Assembly: GCA_026390935.1 (NCBI GenBank)
Contig: JAPLEZ010000070.1
Coordinates: 1 to 57,317 of the forward strand
Direction: 5' to 3'
DNA from: Bacteroidota bacterium
GTDB taxonomy: Bacteria; Bacteroidota; Bacteroidia; Flavobacteriales_C; GCA-002722245
DNA length: 57,317 bases
Under the pieces are notes generated by a model. That model saw nothing but the letters and a program-made list of their open reading frames with translations, was not told where the DNA came from and ran no database searches. The position numbers and the translations under genes are program-made. The first letter of the stretch is position 1. Each line of letters starts with the position of its first letter. Positions 7,333 to 16,383 of this stretch are shown here, piece after piece.

Positions 7333-9885
7333 ATGAGCCTGCAACCACGATATTTACTTTTAACCCTTTGGCTTTTCGCCACAGTGTTGTTGCATGCGCA
7401 AAATTTCATCATCACCAATGGCGCGGATAACACGTGCTCTGGGAAATTTTTCGACAGTGGTGGAGCATCGGGAGCAGGATATTCATCCAACGAAAGTAAA
7501 ACCTACACCTTGTGTCCGAATGGAGGTGCTGCAGTTAAAATTAACTTTAATGGATTTAATCTCGACAATAAAGACACCCTCACCGTTTATGATGGAAATT
7601 CCGTCGCTGCTTCTGTTTTAGGAAAATATACCAAAGATGATTTGCTCGGACTCACACTTACTGCCTCCACTACAAACACCTCTGGTTGCTTGACTTTCCT
7701 GTTTAAAAGCGACAATGCCGTTAACGGTTTTTGGGAAGGAAGCATCACCTGCGGTAATAAATGCTTGTTTCCGATAGCTGATATCACCAGCGCAAACAAA
7801 ATAGTTAAACTTTGTCCGGGCGACAACCTATCGTTGGATGGAAGTGCTTCAATTCCTGGCGCAGGAAGCATCACTAAATACGAATGGTTCACCAAAAAAG
7901 ACACCATCACCGGACCAAGTTACAATGCAACATTTTCTTCTCCTGCCGGATTAAATGTAGAATTACGAGTTAGCAATTCTTCGGGCTGCTCCAACATCAA
8001 CAAAGAACAGGTGCAGGTTTGGGTAAGTACACCCCCAGTGTTTACAGGAACTACAGGCGATCTTAAAGGTTGCGCAGGCAAACAAGTTTGTTTCAGCGGA
8101 AATGTAGCTGGAATTAATTTTAAGGAAAGTGTGCCTAAATATAATGGTGGAGATTTAGCCTTACCTGATAAACCTGGCACTTGCTTTTCATCAAGCTTGA
8201 ATTTTAAAACATTTACACCCGGACAAAAAATGACTTCAGTGACCGATCTGCAAAGTATTTGTGTGGACATGGAGCATTCGTACCTTGACGACTTAACCAT
8301 AAAACTTACTTGTCCGAATGGGCAGTCGGTAAAATTATTCAATCGCGGAGGTGCCGGAAAATATTTGGGAACACCAGTGATCAATGATGATCCAGCGGTA
8401 AAGGGAACCTGCGGCAATTACTGCTGGACCGCCACATCCATCATGGGAGAATTACAAAATGCGGTAACAGTAAACAAAATTGTGCCTCAAGGAAATTACA
8501 AAAGCGTTCAACCTTTCACCAATTTAATTGGCTGTCCGTTGAATGGTGAATGGTCATTTGAAGTGTGCGATATGCAAGTGAACGACAATGGTTTTGTGTG
8601 CACCTGGGACCTTACTTTCAATCCCGCTATTGCTCCGCCTGGAATCACATTTACGCCCGTTTTCAACATGACTGCTGGTGATTCCACAGCATGGATCAGC
8701 GATACTTCTATAGTGGATTCATCAGCCAACGGTGACACCATTTGCGCGATACCATTCACCATCGGAAATAAAAGCTACACCTTCAGAGCCATGAATGACT
8801 TTGGTTGTGCGTACGATACTACCCTGACAGTAAAAATTTATCCTTATCCTTCCACAGATTTACCCGACACGTTGCAAATATGTTCTTCCCTTTTGCAGTC
8901 ACAATTGCAGGTAAAAATGAATTCCAGTCCGGAAGGCACTTACCAATATCAATGGAAACCGGGAATCGGACTCAGCGACTCCACCATCTTAAATCCATTG
9001 CTAAAGGTTTCCAATGCTGCCAATTCATATGTGTTTCAAACCCAAGACAACGCTTCTCCAGGTTGCATCGCCTACGACACTACCATCATAAAAAAAATTG
9101 CTATTCCTCCAGCCGATTTTACTTTAGATACTGATTCGGGCTGTGTGCCTCTCACCGTAAAATTACGAGATGTTACCGTTCCAAAACCAAATACTTTTCA
9201 CTGGATTTTTGGCGATGGCACGGAAGTAAATTCACCTGTTGATTCAGCTATTCACACTTATTCCACTTTTGGAATTACAAACATTGAATACGTGATCAAA
9301 ACCTTTGATGGCTGCGCCGATACCATCAGAAAAAAAATAAATGCCACTCCTCAGCCTGTCGTACTTTTTCATATTGCTCCTCCTGAGGCTTATATTGAAA
9401 ATCCTTTTTTCTGTTTTCAAAATGCCACACAAAAAGGCGGAAATGTTTGGACTTGGAGATTCGGAACCGAAGCTATATCAAACAATGAAAGTGACTGCTT
9501 TACTTTCTCCGATTCTGTAAAATGCCACAAAATAACATTGATTTCCACCAATGCTTTTGGCTGTACCGACTCCCTTGAAAAAGCTGTATGTGTTAAAAAT
9601 TTCCGTCAGAAAATATATGCTCCCAACAGCTTCACTCCCAATAGCGATAAGGACAATGATGAGTTCATGATCTTCACTGATGGCATTTCAGATGAGGATT
9701 ATTCTTTTAGCATCTTCAACAGATGGGGAAATCTCATTTATGAAAGCAAGATCCCAAATTCTAGCTGGGATGGCAATATAAAAGGTATTCCAGCACCACC
9801 TGATGTATACGTTTACAAGCTCCAGTACAAAGATGAATGGGGAAGCAATCAACATCGCGTAGGAAGCATTACGCTGATCAGATAA
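7333..9885 (+). CDS. Large secreted type B sorting-domain protein with CUB-, P-domain- and PKD-like modules
   Basis: 850 residues. Signal peptide 1-22 (ends LLHAQ). A CUB-like Cys-containing module spans about 25-140 (NGADNTCSGKFFDSGG, later LTVYDG and FWEGSITC). A PKD-like segment follows to about 230. Residues about 270-445 resemble a proprotein-convertase P-domain (DMEHSYLDDLTIKLTCPNG, then NGEWSFEVCD and WDLTF). More PKD/Ig-like modules (FHWIFGDGTE) lead to a C-terminal type B sorting domain (YAPNSFTPNSDKDNDEF, FNRWGNLIYE, ending ITLIR). It is exported through the type IX pathway and probably displayed on the surface as an adhesin-like protein. It diverges from the cargo/PorP/OmpA operon with a 101-bp gap and is intact. 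Confidence 0.85.
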   Translation: MSLQPRYLLLTLWLFATVLLHAQNFIITNGADNTCSGKFFDSGGASGAGYSSNESKTYTLCPNGGAAVKINFNGFNLDNKDTLTVYDGNSVAASVLGKYTKDDLLGLTLTASTTNTSGCLTFLFKSDNAVNGFWEGSITCGNKCLFPIADITSANKIVKLCPGDNLSLDGSASIPGAGSITKYEWFTKKDTITGPSYNATFSSPAGLNVELRVSNSSGCSNINKEQVQVWVSTPPVFTGTTGDLKGCAGKQVCFSGNVAGINFKESVPKYNGGDLALPDKPGTCFSSSLNFKTFTPGQKMTSVTDLQSICVDMEHSYLDDLTIKLTCPNGQSVKLFNRGGAGKYLGTPVINDDPAVKGTCGNYCWTATSIMGELQNAVTVNKIVPQGNYKSVQPFTNLIGCPLNGEWSFEVCDMQVNDNGFVCTWDLTFNPAIAPPGITFTPVFNMTAGDSTAWISDTSIVDSSANGDTICAIPFTIGNKSYTFRAMNDFGCAYDTTLTVKIYPYPSTDLPDTLQICSSLLQSQLQVKMNSSPEGTYQYQWKPGIGLSDSTILNPLLKVSNAANSYVFQTQDNASPGCIAYDTTIIKKIAIPPADFTLDTDSGCVPLTVKLRDVTVPKPNTFHWIFGDGTEVNSPVDSAIHTYSTFGITNIEYVIKTFDGCADTIRKKINATPQPVVLFHIAPPEAYIENPFFCFQNATQKGGNVWTWRFGTEAISNNESDCFTFSDSVKCHKITLISTNAFGCTDSLEKAVCVKNFRQKIYAPNSFTPNSDKDNDEFMIFTDGISDEDYSFSIFNRWGNLIYESKIPNSSWDGNIKGIPAPPDVYVYKLQYKDEWGSNQHRVGSITLIR

Positions 9886-9903
9886 CATTTTTATCTTTGC
9901 TCC

Positions 9904-10857
9904 ATGACAAATTCTTCTCTTCGTATAGTATTCATGGGAACTCCCGATTTCGCAGTTCCTTCACTGCAAATTTTAGTAGAAAACAATTATAATGTGGTGG
10001 GCGTGATTACCGCTCCCGATAAGCCTGCCGGACGTGGACATAAAATACAGCAATCGCCAGTAAAAAAATATGCTGCTGATAAAGGATTGACCATCTTACA
10101 ACCTACCAATTTAAAATCCGAAGAATTTATTACCGAATTAAAAGCACTTGATGCAAACCTGCAAGTAGTTGTTGCTTTTAGAATGTTACCAGAAGTGATT
10201 TGGAAAATGCCCGCATTAGGCACATTTAATTTACACGGATCTTTGTTACCTCAGTATCGTGGCGCAGCTCCCATCAATTGGGCTGTCATCAACGGAGATG
10301 CCGAAAGCGGTGTAACTACATTTTTCATCAACGAAAATATTGATACCGGAAAAATCATATTGCAAGAAAAAATAAAGCTCTCTTCAACAACTACTGCTGG
10401 TGAACTCCATGATCAACTCATGGAAGTAGGAAAAAAACTAGTGCTTGATACTGTATATAGAATACAAACCAACAACCTCTCCCTGCTCAATCAAAAAGAT
10501 TTATTGATCAAGGAATTGAAACCGGCACCGAAAATATTTAAGGAGACTTGTAAAATCGATTGGCACAAAGACGTGCAAAGCGTTTACAATTTAATTCGAG
10601 GCCTATCGCCCTATCCCGCAGCATGGACCACCATAAAAAAAGACAACGAGGAAATTTTAATGAAAATATTTTCAGCAGAGCTTTCCGATAAACGTATCGC
10701 TCCAGGCACCATCGAAAGTGATAATAAAACATACTTATATATAGGATGTGAAAATGGCTCTTTAAAAATTACTCATCTTCAGCTTGCGGGCAAAAACAGG
10801 ATGAAAACAGAGGACCTCCTCAAGGGATTCAACATCGGCGCTTATCATATAGTATAG
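9904..10857 (+). CDS. fmt: Methionyl-tRNA formyltransferase
   Basis: Formylates Met on initiator tRNA using 10-formyl-tetrahydrofolate. 317 residues, normal length. N-terminal signature FMGTPDFAVPSL at 9-20; catalytic block NLHGSLLPQYRGAAPINW at about 107-124 with the Asn and His of the active site; IDTGKI with the catalytic Asp near 146; C-terminal tRNA-binding barrel from about 205. A TATCTTTG -7-like element (9892-9899) sits just 5 bp before the ATG, so the transcript may be nearly leaderless. It follows the large surface protein by 18 bp but is functionally unrelated to it. Confidence 0.97.
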   Translation: MTNSSLRIVFMGTPDFAVPSLQILVENNYNVVGVITAPDKPAGRGHKIQQSPVKKYAADKGLTILQPTNLKSEEFITELKALDANLQVVVAFRMLPEVIWKMPALGTFNLHGSLLPQYRGAAPINWAVINGDAESGVTTFFINENIDTGKIILQEKIKLSSTTTAGELHDQLMEVGKKLVLDTVYRIQTNNLSLLNQKDLLIKELKPAPKIFKETCKIDWHKDVQSVYNLIRGLSPYPAAWTTIKKDNEEILMKIFSAELSDKRIAPGTIESDNKTYLYIGCENGSLKITHLQLAGKNRMKTEDLLKGFNIGAYHIV

Positions 10858-10992
10858 CAGCAAGGAAGAAGCCCCCCTTTGCCCTTCTCCCGTGATTACC
10901 TTAGAAAAAAGCAGCAAGAACGCCATTTTCAGCTTGAGTTATTAACAATCACCCTGTTTTTTCAACATTTCCGCGATTTTTCTTGTTGGCTA

Positions 10993-11023
10993 TTTGCACA
11001 GATTTATTAATCGCATATATTTG
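10993..11023 (+). promoter_or_regulatory. Bacteroidota-type promoter of HU gene
   Basis: TTTG at 10993-10996 and TATATTTG at 11016-11023, 19 nt apart, match the phylum's -33/-7 consensus. The start codon of the HU gene lies 47 bp downstream. Confidence 0.7.
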
Positions 11024-11069
11024 ACACCGGATAGTCAAATTATTCATTAACCATTAAATTTTGTATACC

Positions 11070-11345
11070 ATGAACAAAGCAGAATTAATCGAAGCAATCG
11101 CAGCTGAAGCGAAAATCACTAAAGCAGATGCTAAAAGAGCGTTAGACGCTTTTGTAACAACAACTACTAAATCTTTGAAAAAAGGTGACAGAGTTGCTTT
11201 AGTTGGATTCGGATCTTTCGCAGTATCTAAAAGAGCTGCTAGAAAAGGAAGAAACCCACAAACTGGAAAAGAAATTAAAATCGCTGCTAAAAAAGTGGTT
11301 AAATTCAAAGCTGGTGCTGAACTTTCTGGTGTAGTTAACAAGTAA
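11070..11345 (+). CDS. HU family DNA-binding protein
   Basis: 91 residues starting at [11 protein letters not shown]. It has the HU fold signature: two N-terminal helices, then [20 protein letters not shown], the DNA-binding arm with the conserved RNPQTG, and a C-terminal helix. It acts as a dimeric nucleoid protein that bends DNA. The ATG at 11070 is chosen over the in-frame TTG three codons earlier because it gives the canonical N-terminus. Monocistronic, between its own promoter and a strong terminator. Confidence 0.97.
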   Translation: MNKAELIEAIAAEAKITKADAKRALDAFVTTTTKSLKKGDRVALVGFGSFAVSKRAARKGRNPQTGKEIKIAAKKVVKFKAGAELSGVVNK

Positions 11346-11366
11346 TTGTTTTCGATTCAAGAATTT

Positions 11367-11399
11367 GAAAAGCTGCCTTCGGGCAGCTTTTCTTGTTTT
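11367..11399 (+). terminator. Intrinsic terminator after HU
   Basis: Stem GAAAAGCTGCC / GGCAGCTTTTC with TTCG loop, followed by a T-rich run. Confidence 0.85.
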
Positions 11400-11422
11400 A
11401 AGCAGATTTATTGCGTGAATAT

Positions 11423-11588
11423 GGTTCACACGCTCCGCTAAGTTTTCAACTTAGCGGAATTTTTCTTGAAGCTTTCAGCTTCTATTTTATTCAATAAAAA
11501 TAATCTGATTTTAAATCGGGAAGCTGAAAGCTTCTGGAAAAGATTCCGTTAAGTTACGCTGCGCTAAACTTAACGGAGCGCGTGAACC
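11423..11588. repeat. Nested palindromic element (REP/MITE-like)
   Basis: 166 bp between two convergent genes. Outer arms GGTTCAC(A/G)CGCTCCG pair across the whole element; next inwards are AAGTT-containing arms and GAAGCTTTCAGCTTC / GAAGCTGAAAGCTTC. Each half can also fold alone (CCGCTAAGTT / AACTTAGCGG and CCGTTAAGTT / AACTTAACGG). No coding potential. It may serve as a bidirectional terminator. Confidence 0.75.
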
Positions 11589-11599
11589 TTACTCAAAAA

Positions 11600-12622
11600 T
11601 TACTTTTTGAATTCCTTAAAAATCTCCATCGCGGCGTTGTAAGCATCTATCTTTCCTGATTCAACTTCCGCTATGTATTTTACTATTGCGTCGCTTACGT
11701 TGGAATTGTGATAGAAGGAATCGCGTAGCAAACTATCTAAATATATTCGCAAGCGATTTACTTTTTGTTGTTTTCTGTTTTCGGTGAGCCAGCCACTTTT
11801 GTCGATTCGCTGATGCAACTCGCTTACTTCTTTCCAAAGTTCCTCAATGCCAGTGGCTTCCTGAGCTGAGCAAAGCAACACCTCTCTCTTCTCGCCTTCT
11901 ACTGGTCCGGGCATAATTTGCAGCACCGTATCCAACAACATTTTTGTTTTTTTAGCGGCCAATAAATTTTCTCCTTCGGATTTATTGATAGCTACAATAT
12001 GTACTTCTTCCATTATTCCCCGCTTGATGCCTTGCAAGTCGTCACCAGAATTGGGCAAGAGCAAGAAAATAATAATATCCACCAATTGCGACACTGCAGT
12101 TTCCGATTGTCCAACTCCAACCGTTTCAATAAAAACAATATCAAAACCCGCTTCTTCGGAAAGCACAATCGCATCCGACAATCCCGAGGTAACTCCACCC
12201 AACTCCTTGCGAGAAGGAATCGGTCGGATGTAAGCAGCATCCTCCATCACCAATTTTTCCATTCTGGTTTTATCGCCCAAAACACTTCCACCCGATCGGC
12301 CTGAACTGGGATCAACAGCCAATACAGCTACCTTTTTATTTTTTTCTTTGATGAGATAAGTCCCGAGTTGATCAATGAAAGTACTTTTTCCAACACCAGG
12401 AACTCCAGTAATACCAATGCGAATACTTTTTCCTTCATTAACACATTGCTGCACGATGTATCTCGCCAGCTGCCTGTCTTCTTCTTTGGTGCTTTCGGTT
12501 AAGGTGAGTGCCTTAGCCAGTGCTTGTTTACTTCCTTTTCGTAATTCCGTTAACCAATCGGAAGGAAGAGAATTTTTCCCTTCCTTATTTTGAAAATCAG
12601 GATTGAAGGAAGAAATATCCAC
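11600..12622 (-). CDS. meaB: MeaB/ArgK-type GTPase, methylmalonyl-CoA mutase chaperone
   Basis: 340-residue G3E GTPase that loads and protects the B12 cofactor of methylmalonyl-CoA mutase. Walker A GVPGVGKST near residue 73; switch region DPSSGRSGGSVLGDKTRM; ETVGVGQSE; NKSEG as the base-recognition motif. C-terminal dimerisation helices follow. The GTG start directly follows the stop of the upstream gene with no spacer, which suggests translational coupling. The mutase itself is not in the window. Confidence 0.95.
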   Translation of the reverse strand: MDISSFNPDFQNKEGKNSLPSDWLTELRKGSKQALAKALTLTESTKEEDRQLARYIVQQCVNEGKSIRIGITGVPGVGKSTFIDQLGTYLIKEKNKKVAVLAVDPSSGRSGGSVLGDKTRMEKLVMEDAAYIRPIPSRKELGGVTSGLSDAIVLSEEAGFDIVFIETVGVGQSETAVSQLVDIIIFLLLPNSGDDLQGIKRGIMEEVHIVAINKSEGENLLAAKKTKMLLDTVLQIMPGPVEGEKREVLLCSAQEATGIEELWKEVSELHQRIDKSGWLTENRKQQKVNRLRIYLDSLLRDSFYHNSNVSDAIVKYIAEVESGKIDAYNAAMEIFKEFKK

Positions 12623-13147
12623 TTAAAAAGTTTTTCGTAAATCAGCTTTCAATACATCGATGGCTTTTTGAGTCCAATCTTGATCCTGCGCAGCAGTAAT
12701 CGTTAACACCTCTCTCGCCAAATCAATTGAAGTAGCATTATTGTCTTGTAATTTCGACATCCCCATACTCACCGTTTTCATGCTTTCTTCTTTGGCCTTC
12801 TTTACGATTTCCCATGAATTTTTGGAGACATACAACTGTTGGGTAATGTTGTGCTCAAACTCGGTTTTAATGGTATTGATGATTTCGGTTTGTAAGAAAC
12901 GGGCGCTCATTCCTGGTTTGTGAACACGGGCCACCAAAGACGACATCTGCATTCTTTCCAGAAACAAAATCAATCTTTCATGGGCCTGCAATATGATGGG
13001 GGCAGAAAACTTGATATTTTCCTTCTTAACCTCCATCAAATGTCGATTTTGCTCATTTTGAATAAAGCGATGTACCAATAAATAAGCAATTGCACCAACC
13101 ACTACTGATGGCACTGTATACATTAACATTTGACCAAATTCTTCCAT
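12623..13147 (-). CDS. Membrane-anchored helical protein of unknown function (DUF7935-like)
   Basis: 174 residues: one N-terminal transmembrane segment (TVPSVVVGAIAYLLVHRFI, about 10-28), then a cytoplasmic helical domain with ILQAHERLILFLERMQMSSL and a C-terminal region rich in D/K. It resembles a conserved Bacteroidota family of unknown role. Adjacent to meaB with no gap, so probably co-transcribed, but no functional link is evident. Confidence 0.75.
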   Translation of the reverse strand: MEEFGQMLMYTVPSVVVGAIAYLLVHRFIQNEQNRHLMEVKKENIKFSAPIILQAHERLILFLERMQMSSLVARVHKPGMSARFLQTEIINTIKTEFEHNITQQLYVSKNSWEIVKKAKEESMKTVSMGMSKLQDNNATSIDLAREVLTITAAQDQDWTQKAIDVLKADLRKTF

Positions 13148-13263
13148 AATATTTATTTAAAATTTAAATGTCTTAATTCCTGATTAGAATACCAATTTCC
13201 TCAAAAGTAACTTTTGAAATGGAATTATTTTTTCCTATCTTATGTTCCCCAAAACCAAACACT

Positions 13264-13377
13264 ATGCTTACATTACTTGATCGATTGTACAAATCCTTTA
13301 TTGAAGACCGCAAGATATTGTTCATACTTCCTCTGTTAGCCATTGCTTACATGATCCTTTTCTTCCACTTGAATTAG
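13264..13377 (+). CDS. Possible 37-aa single-pass membrane peptide
   Basis: ATG at 13264 to TAG at 13375-13377 encodes a charged N-terminus (LDRLYKSFIEDRK) followed by a hydrophobic segment (ILFILPLLAIAYMILFF). The composition fits a small membrane protein better than random sequence. It ends over the stop of the convergent protease gene by 4 bp. No homologue is recognised and no clear ribosome-binding site is seen. Confidence 0.35.
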   Translation: MLTLLDRLYKSFIEDRKILFILPLLAIAYMILFFHLN

Positions 13378-15479
13378 TTCATCATGGAAAGCGTTAGTAA
13401 TGCCTGATAGATGTATGCATCTTTTACTAATCCTTTGTGAAAATTCTCCAATCTTTCTTTTTTCGACTTATCTGTTTTTATGGCTTCGGCTTCATCGCGA
13501 AGAAAATCCACTTTAATTCCATTTGCTCTCTTGGCCACAGCACTTAAGGCATCACTGCTGGCCTCCAAAGCCTTTGATTCACGATCGTAATCGGCATACA
13601 ACAAACTTTGTAAAGTATTTTTTTCCTCTTTTTCCATCAGAATCAAATGTTTGTCCAGTTGCTTAAAGAAGGTGGTGGTATCTACACGCATTTTCATTGC
13701 AGCACTCAAAGCCTTGTAGTTTGGCGTAGGTTGAAAAGACTGGTATTGAGCAGCGCGAATTTTAGTCCATGGCATTGCAAAATCTTCCTCTTTCTCTCCC
13801 GATTTCATTTTTGAATACACATCAGGCAAAATAATATCAGGCACAACTCCTTTCAATTGTGTGGCTCCACCGTTAATTCTAAAAAATTTCGACATGGTGA
13901 TTTTAACCTCACCCAGCGACATGTATGAAGCGTATTCACTGGTTGCTGGAACAAATTCATCCAAATCAAAAAATCGTTGAACGCTACCTTTACCGAAAGT
14001 AGAAGCCGTTCCTATGATCACACCACGGTGATAATCCTGAATGGCTGCAGCAAAGATTTCGGAAGCACTGGCACTAAAACCATTCACCAAAACGATCAAA
14101 GGTTTTGCATCACGGATACGAGGGTCTGGATCGGTATAAGCCTGACTCTGACCACTTTTGTCATCCACAATTACCACTGGTCCTGTTTCAATAAACAAGC
14201 CTATCATTTTAATACAATCCTGCAAAGACCCTCCACCATTATTGCGCAAATCGATGATGGTTCCTTTGGTATTTTCCTTTGCCAAACGCTCCACTTCAAC
14301 AAGCAAATCATCGGAACAATTTCTTCCGCCTTTGCCCGAAAAATCGGCGTAAAACTGAGGGATATCGATATAGCCATAGCGATTTGCATCACCATCTTTT
14401 TGAAGAATAGCCGACTTCGCATAGGTTTCTTCAATGATCACAATGTCGCGGATGATTTTAATAATTCGTGTAGTTCCGTCCACTTTTTTAATGGTGAGTC
14501 GAACCTCAGTTCCTTTAGGTCCGCGAATCATACTAACAACTTTATCTAAGCGCATGTCCACAACATCCACTGGCTTTTCAGCACCTTGCGCCACCTCTAA
14601 AATTAAATCACCAGCTTCCAGCTCGCCTTGTCGAGAAGAAGCACTTCCTGGAACAATTTCATTCACTTTAACGAAACCATCTTTAACTGATAAAGTAGCA
14701 CCAATACCCTCCAAACGACCCGTCATAGAAATATCAAAATCTTGCTTTGCGCGCGGTGCAAAATAAGATGTATGAGGATCATAAACACTCAATAAAGCAT
14801 TAACATAAATAGAGAAGCGCTCCATCCTATCCACCTGCTGAATACTTTTACTCCACTCATCGTAGCTTTTGAGCACTTTTTCACGGGCCTCCTTTTCCAG
14901 ATCAGCATCTGATTTTTTCACTTTAACACTGTCGGAGCTTTGCGCGTCTTTCATTGTATAATACCTCGACAACACCTGTAGTTTCAGTAATTTCCTCCAC
15001 AACTCTTTTCTTTCTGCTTCAGTTTTCGGGAAGTCGCGTTTGTCGGCATCATTTTCCACAGATTCTTTAACCGAAAAATTCATCGGTTGCGCCAATATTT
15101 CTTTATAGTAAGGTTGAATTTCTTGTTCGCGTTTTTGAATAAGAGTCAGCGATTCTTCAAACAAATCCAAACTTTCGCTCTTAGTTATTTCATCATCAAT
15201 GCTAGTTTCGTGCTTTTTCAATTGATTTACATCTTCAGCAAGCAATATTCTTTTGTTGTAGTCCAACGATTTTAAATATTGATGAAAAGCTTTTTTGGAA
15301 AAATCGTCATCAATTTTAAGATTCAAATAATGATAAGCTTCTGTTACCTGAAAAACGTAACCGATAATCACCTGCTCTTTGCTCAGCTTGGCATCAGGCT
15401 TTAAGGTGTAAAATCCAACAATCCCAAAAAACACTACAAGCGCAAGAATGCCTAATTTCAATTTCATAAATATCTTCAT
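13374..15479 (-). CDS. prc: Carboxy-terminal processing protease, Prc/Tsp type (S41)
   Basis: 701 residues. N-terminal membrane anchor/signal (LKLGILALVVFFGIVGFYTL), helical N-domain, PDZ domain at about 255-345 (GRLEGIGATLSV, IVPGSASSRQGELEAGD), S41 catalytic core at 345-530 with the Ser-Lys dyad: Ser within FSASASE (468-474) and Lys497 in TFGKGS. A C-terminal DUF3340-like helical tail makes it the long Prc form. It acts in the periplasm, trimming proteins from the C-terminus. The N-terminal MKIFMKLK offers two in-frame Met; the first is used here. Confidence 0.93.
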   Translation of the reverse strand: MKIFMKLKLGILALVVFFGIVGFYTLKPDAKLSKEQVIIGYVFQVTEAYHYLNLKIDDDFSKKAFHQYLKSLDYNKRILLAEDVNQLKKHETSIDDEITKSESLDLFEESLTLIQKREQEIQPYYKEILAQPMNFSVKESVENDADKRDFPKTEAERKELWRKLLKLQVLSRYYTMKDAQSSDSVKVKKSDADLEKEAREKVLKSYDEWSKSIQQVDRMERFSIYVNALLSVYDPHTSYFAPRAKQDFDISMTGRLEGIGATLSVKDGFVKVNEIVPGSASSRQGELEAGDLILEVAQGAEKPVDVVDMRLDKVVSMIRGPKGTEVRLTIKKVDGTTRIIKIIRDIVIIEETYAKSAILQKDGDANRYGYIDIPQFYADFSGKGGRNCSDDLLVEVERLAKENTKGTIIDLRNNGGGSLQDCIKMIGLFIETGPVVIVDDKSGQSQAYTDPDPRIRDAKPLIVLVNGFSASASEIFAAAIQDYHRGVIIGTASTFGKGSVQRFFDLDEFVPATSEYASYMSLGEVKITMSKFFRINGGATQLKGVVPDIILPDVYSKMKSGEKEEDFAMPWTKIRAAQYQSFQPTPNYKALSAAMKMRVDTTTFFKQLDKHLILMEKEEKNTLQSLLYADYDRESKALEASSDALSAVAKRANGIKVDFLRDEAEAIKTDKSKKERLENFHKGLVKDAYIYQALLTLSMMN

Positions 15480-15648
15480 TCAGGTAAATTAATTATTATT
15501 CAACGAATATAGAGAGTTGAAAATAAAATTAATGTTAATCTGAAGATTTTTTCGAAACACCATCAGACATTTTTCGGAACGAAACAATTGCAATGTGGTG
15601 GATGCGATTGCTAAATATCGCTCAATGACGCACAGTGAAAGATAGCGA

Positions 15649-16383
15649 CTACTCACCCTCCTTATAATGATAAATAATCGACTGCTCTGCTTCTCTTCTT
15701 TCAGCTTCTTTCCGCGCTTCTTCCTCTCTTTTTTTCTCGTCCCAATAAAACCTACCAAAGCGAAATTCGTTGTGAGTGTCGTCGTCGTCAACAGGAACCA
15801 CTTCACGTTGTGGACCTTGTTTTCTGAAGTAAATGGCCAAAATGATTCCGGCCAGCAATCCGGCTAAATGCCCTTCCCATGATATATTGGGCTTGCCTGG
15901 CAAAGCCCCCCATACAATTCCTTGATGCGCAAAAATCACCAGAAAAGTAAGTGCCAACAAATTTTTGTTGCGACGAATCATACCACTGAGCGCCAAAAAA
16001 GAAAACAAACCATAAATTATTGCACTTGCACCAATGTGCGTGCCGCCAACTGCGAGACTCCAAGTCCAAATTCCCGACATAAAAAACACCCACAAAAAAA
16101 CGGTGAGCGCAATTTCTCTGTAAAAGAAAAACAGCATGGTGGCAAGCGTTCCAAAGGCAAAAGAATTGTTGAGCAAATGTTCCACATCGCCGTGCAGAAA
16201 GGGCATAAATAGCACACCACGCAATCCTACCAAGGTTCGGGGTTGAATACCAAAATCAGATAAACTATAATGAGCAAAAATTTCAATTAGAAAAACAAGC
16301 CAGCAAATACTTAAAAACAGAAAGGGCAAAAAAGCACTTCTGACAATAGCATTGCGTAATTCTTTAACCGGATTTTGCATCAC
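15649..16383 (-). CDS. Rhomboid family intramembrane serine protease
   Basis: 244 residues with six predicted transmembrane segments. Rhomboid motifs: HLLNNS near residue 69, catalytic Ser in HIGASAIIYG near 119, catalytic His in WEGHLAG near 172. It cleaves transmembrane substrates within the bilayer. The C-terminal tail (about 190-244) is highly charged and partly coiled-coil. The start overlaps the stop of the tamB-like gene by ATGA, so the two are coupled. Confidence 0.92.
   Translation of the reverse strand: MMQNPVKELRNAIVRSAFLPFLFLSICWLVFLIEIFAHYSLSDFGIQPRTLVGLRGVLFMPFLHGDVEHLLNNSFAFGTLATMLFFFYREIALTVFLWVFFMSGIWTWSLAVGGTHIGASAIIYGLFSFLALSGMIRRNKNLLALTFLVIFAHQGIVWGALPGKPNISWEGHLAGLLAGIILAIYFRKQGPQREVVPVDDDDTHNEFRFGRFYWDEKKREEEARKEAERREAEQSIIYHYKEGE

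Noticed and set aside
7164-7490. 108-codon minus-strand frame between the divergent cargo genes
   Set aside because: It overlaps the signal peptides of both real genes and has no start context or domain.
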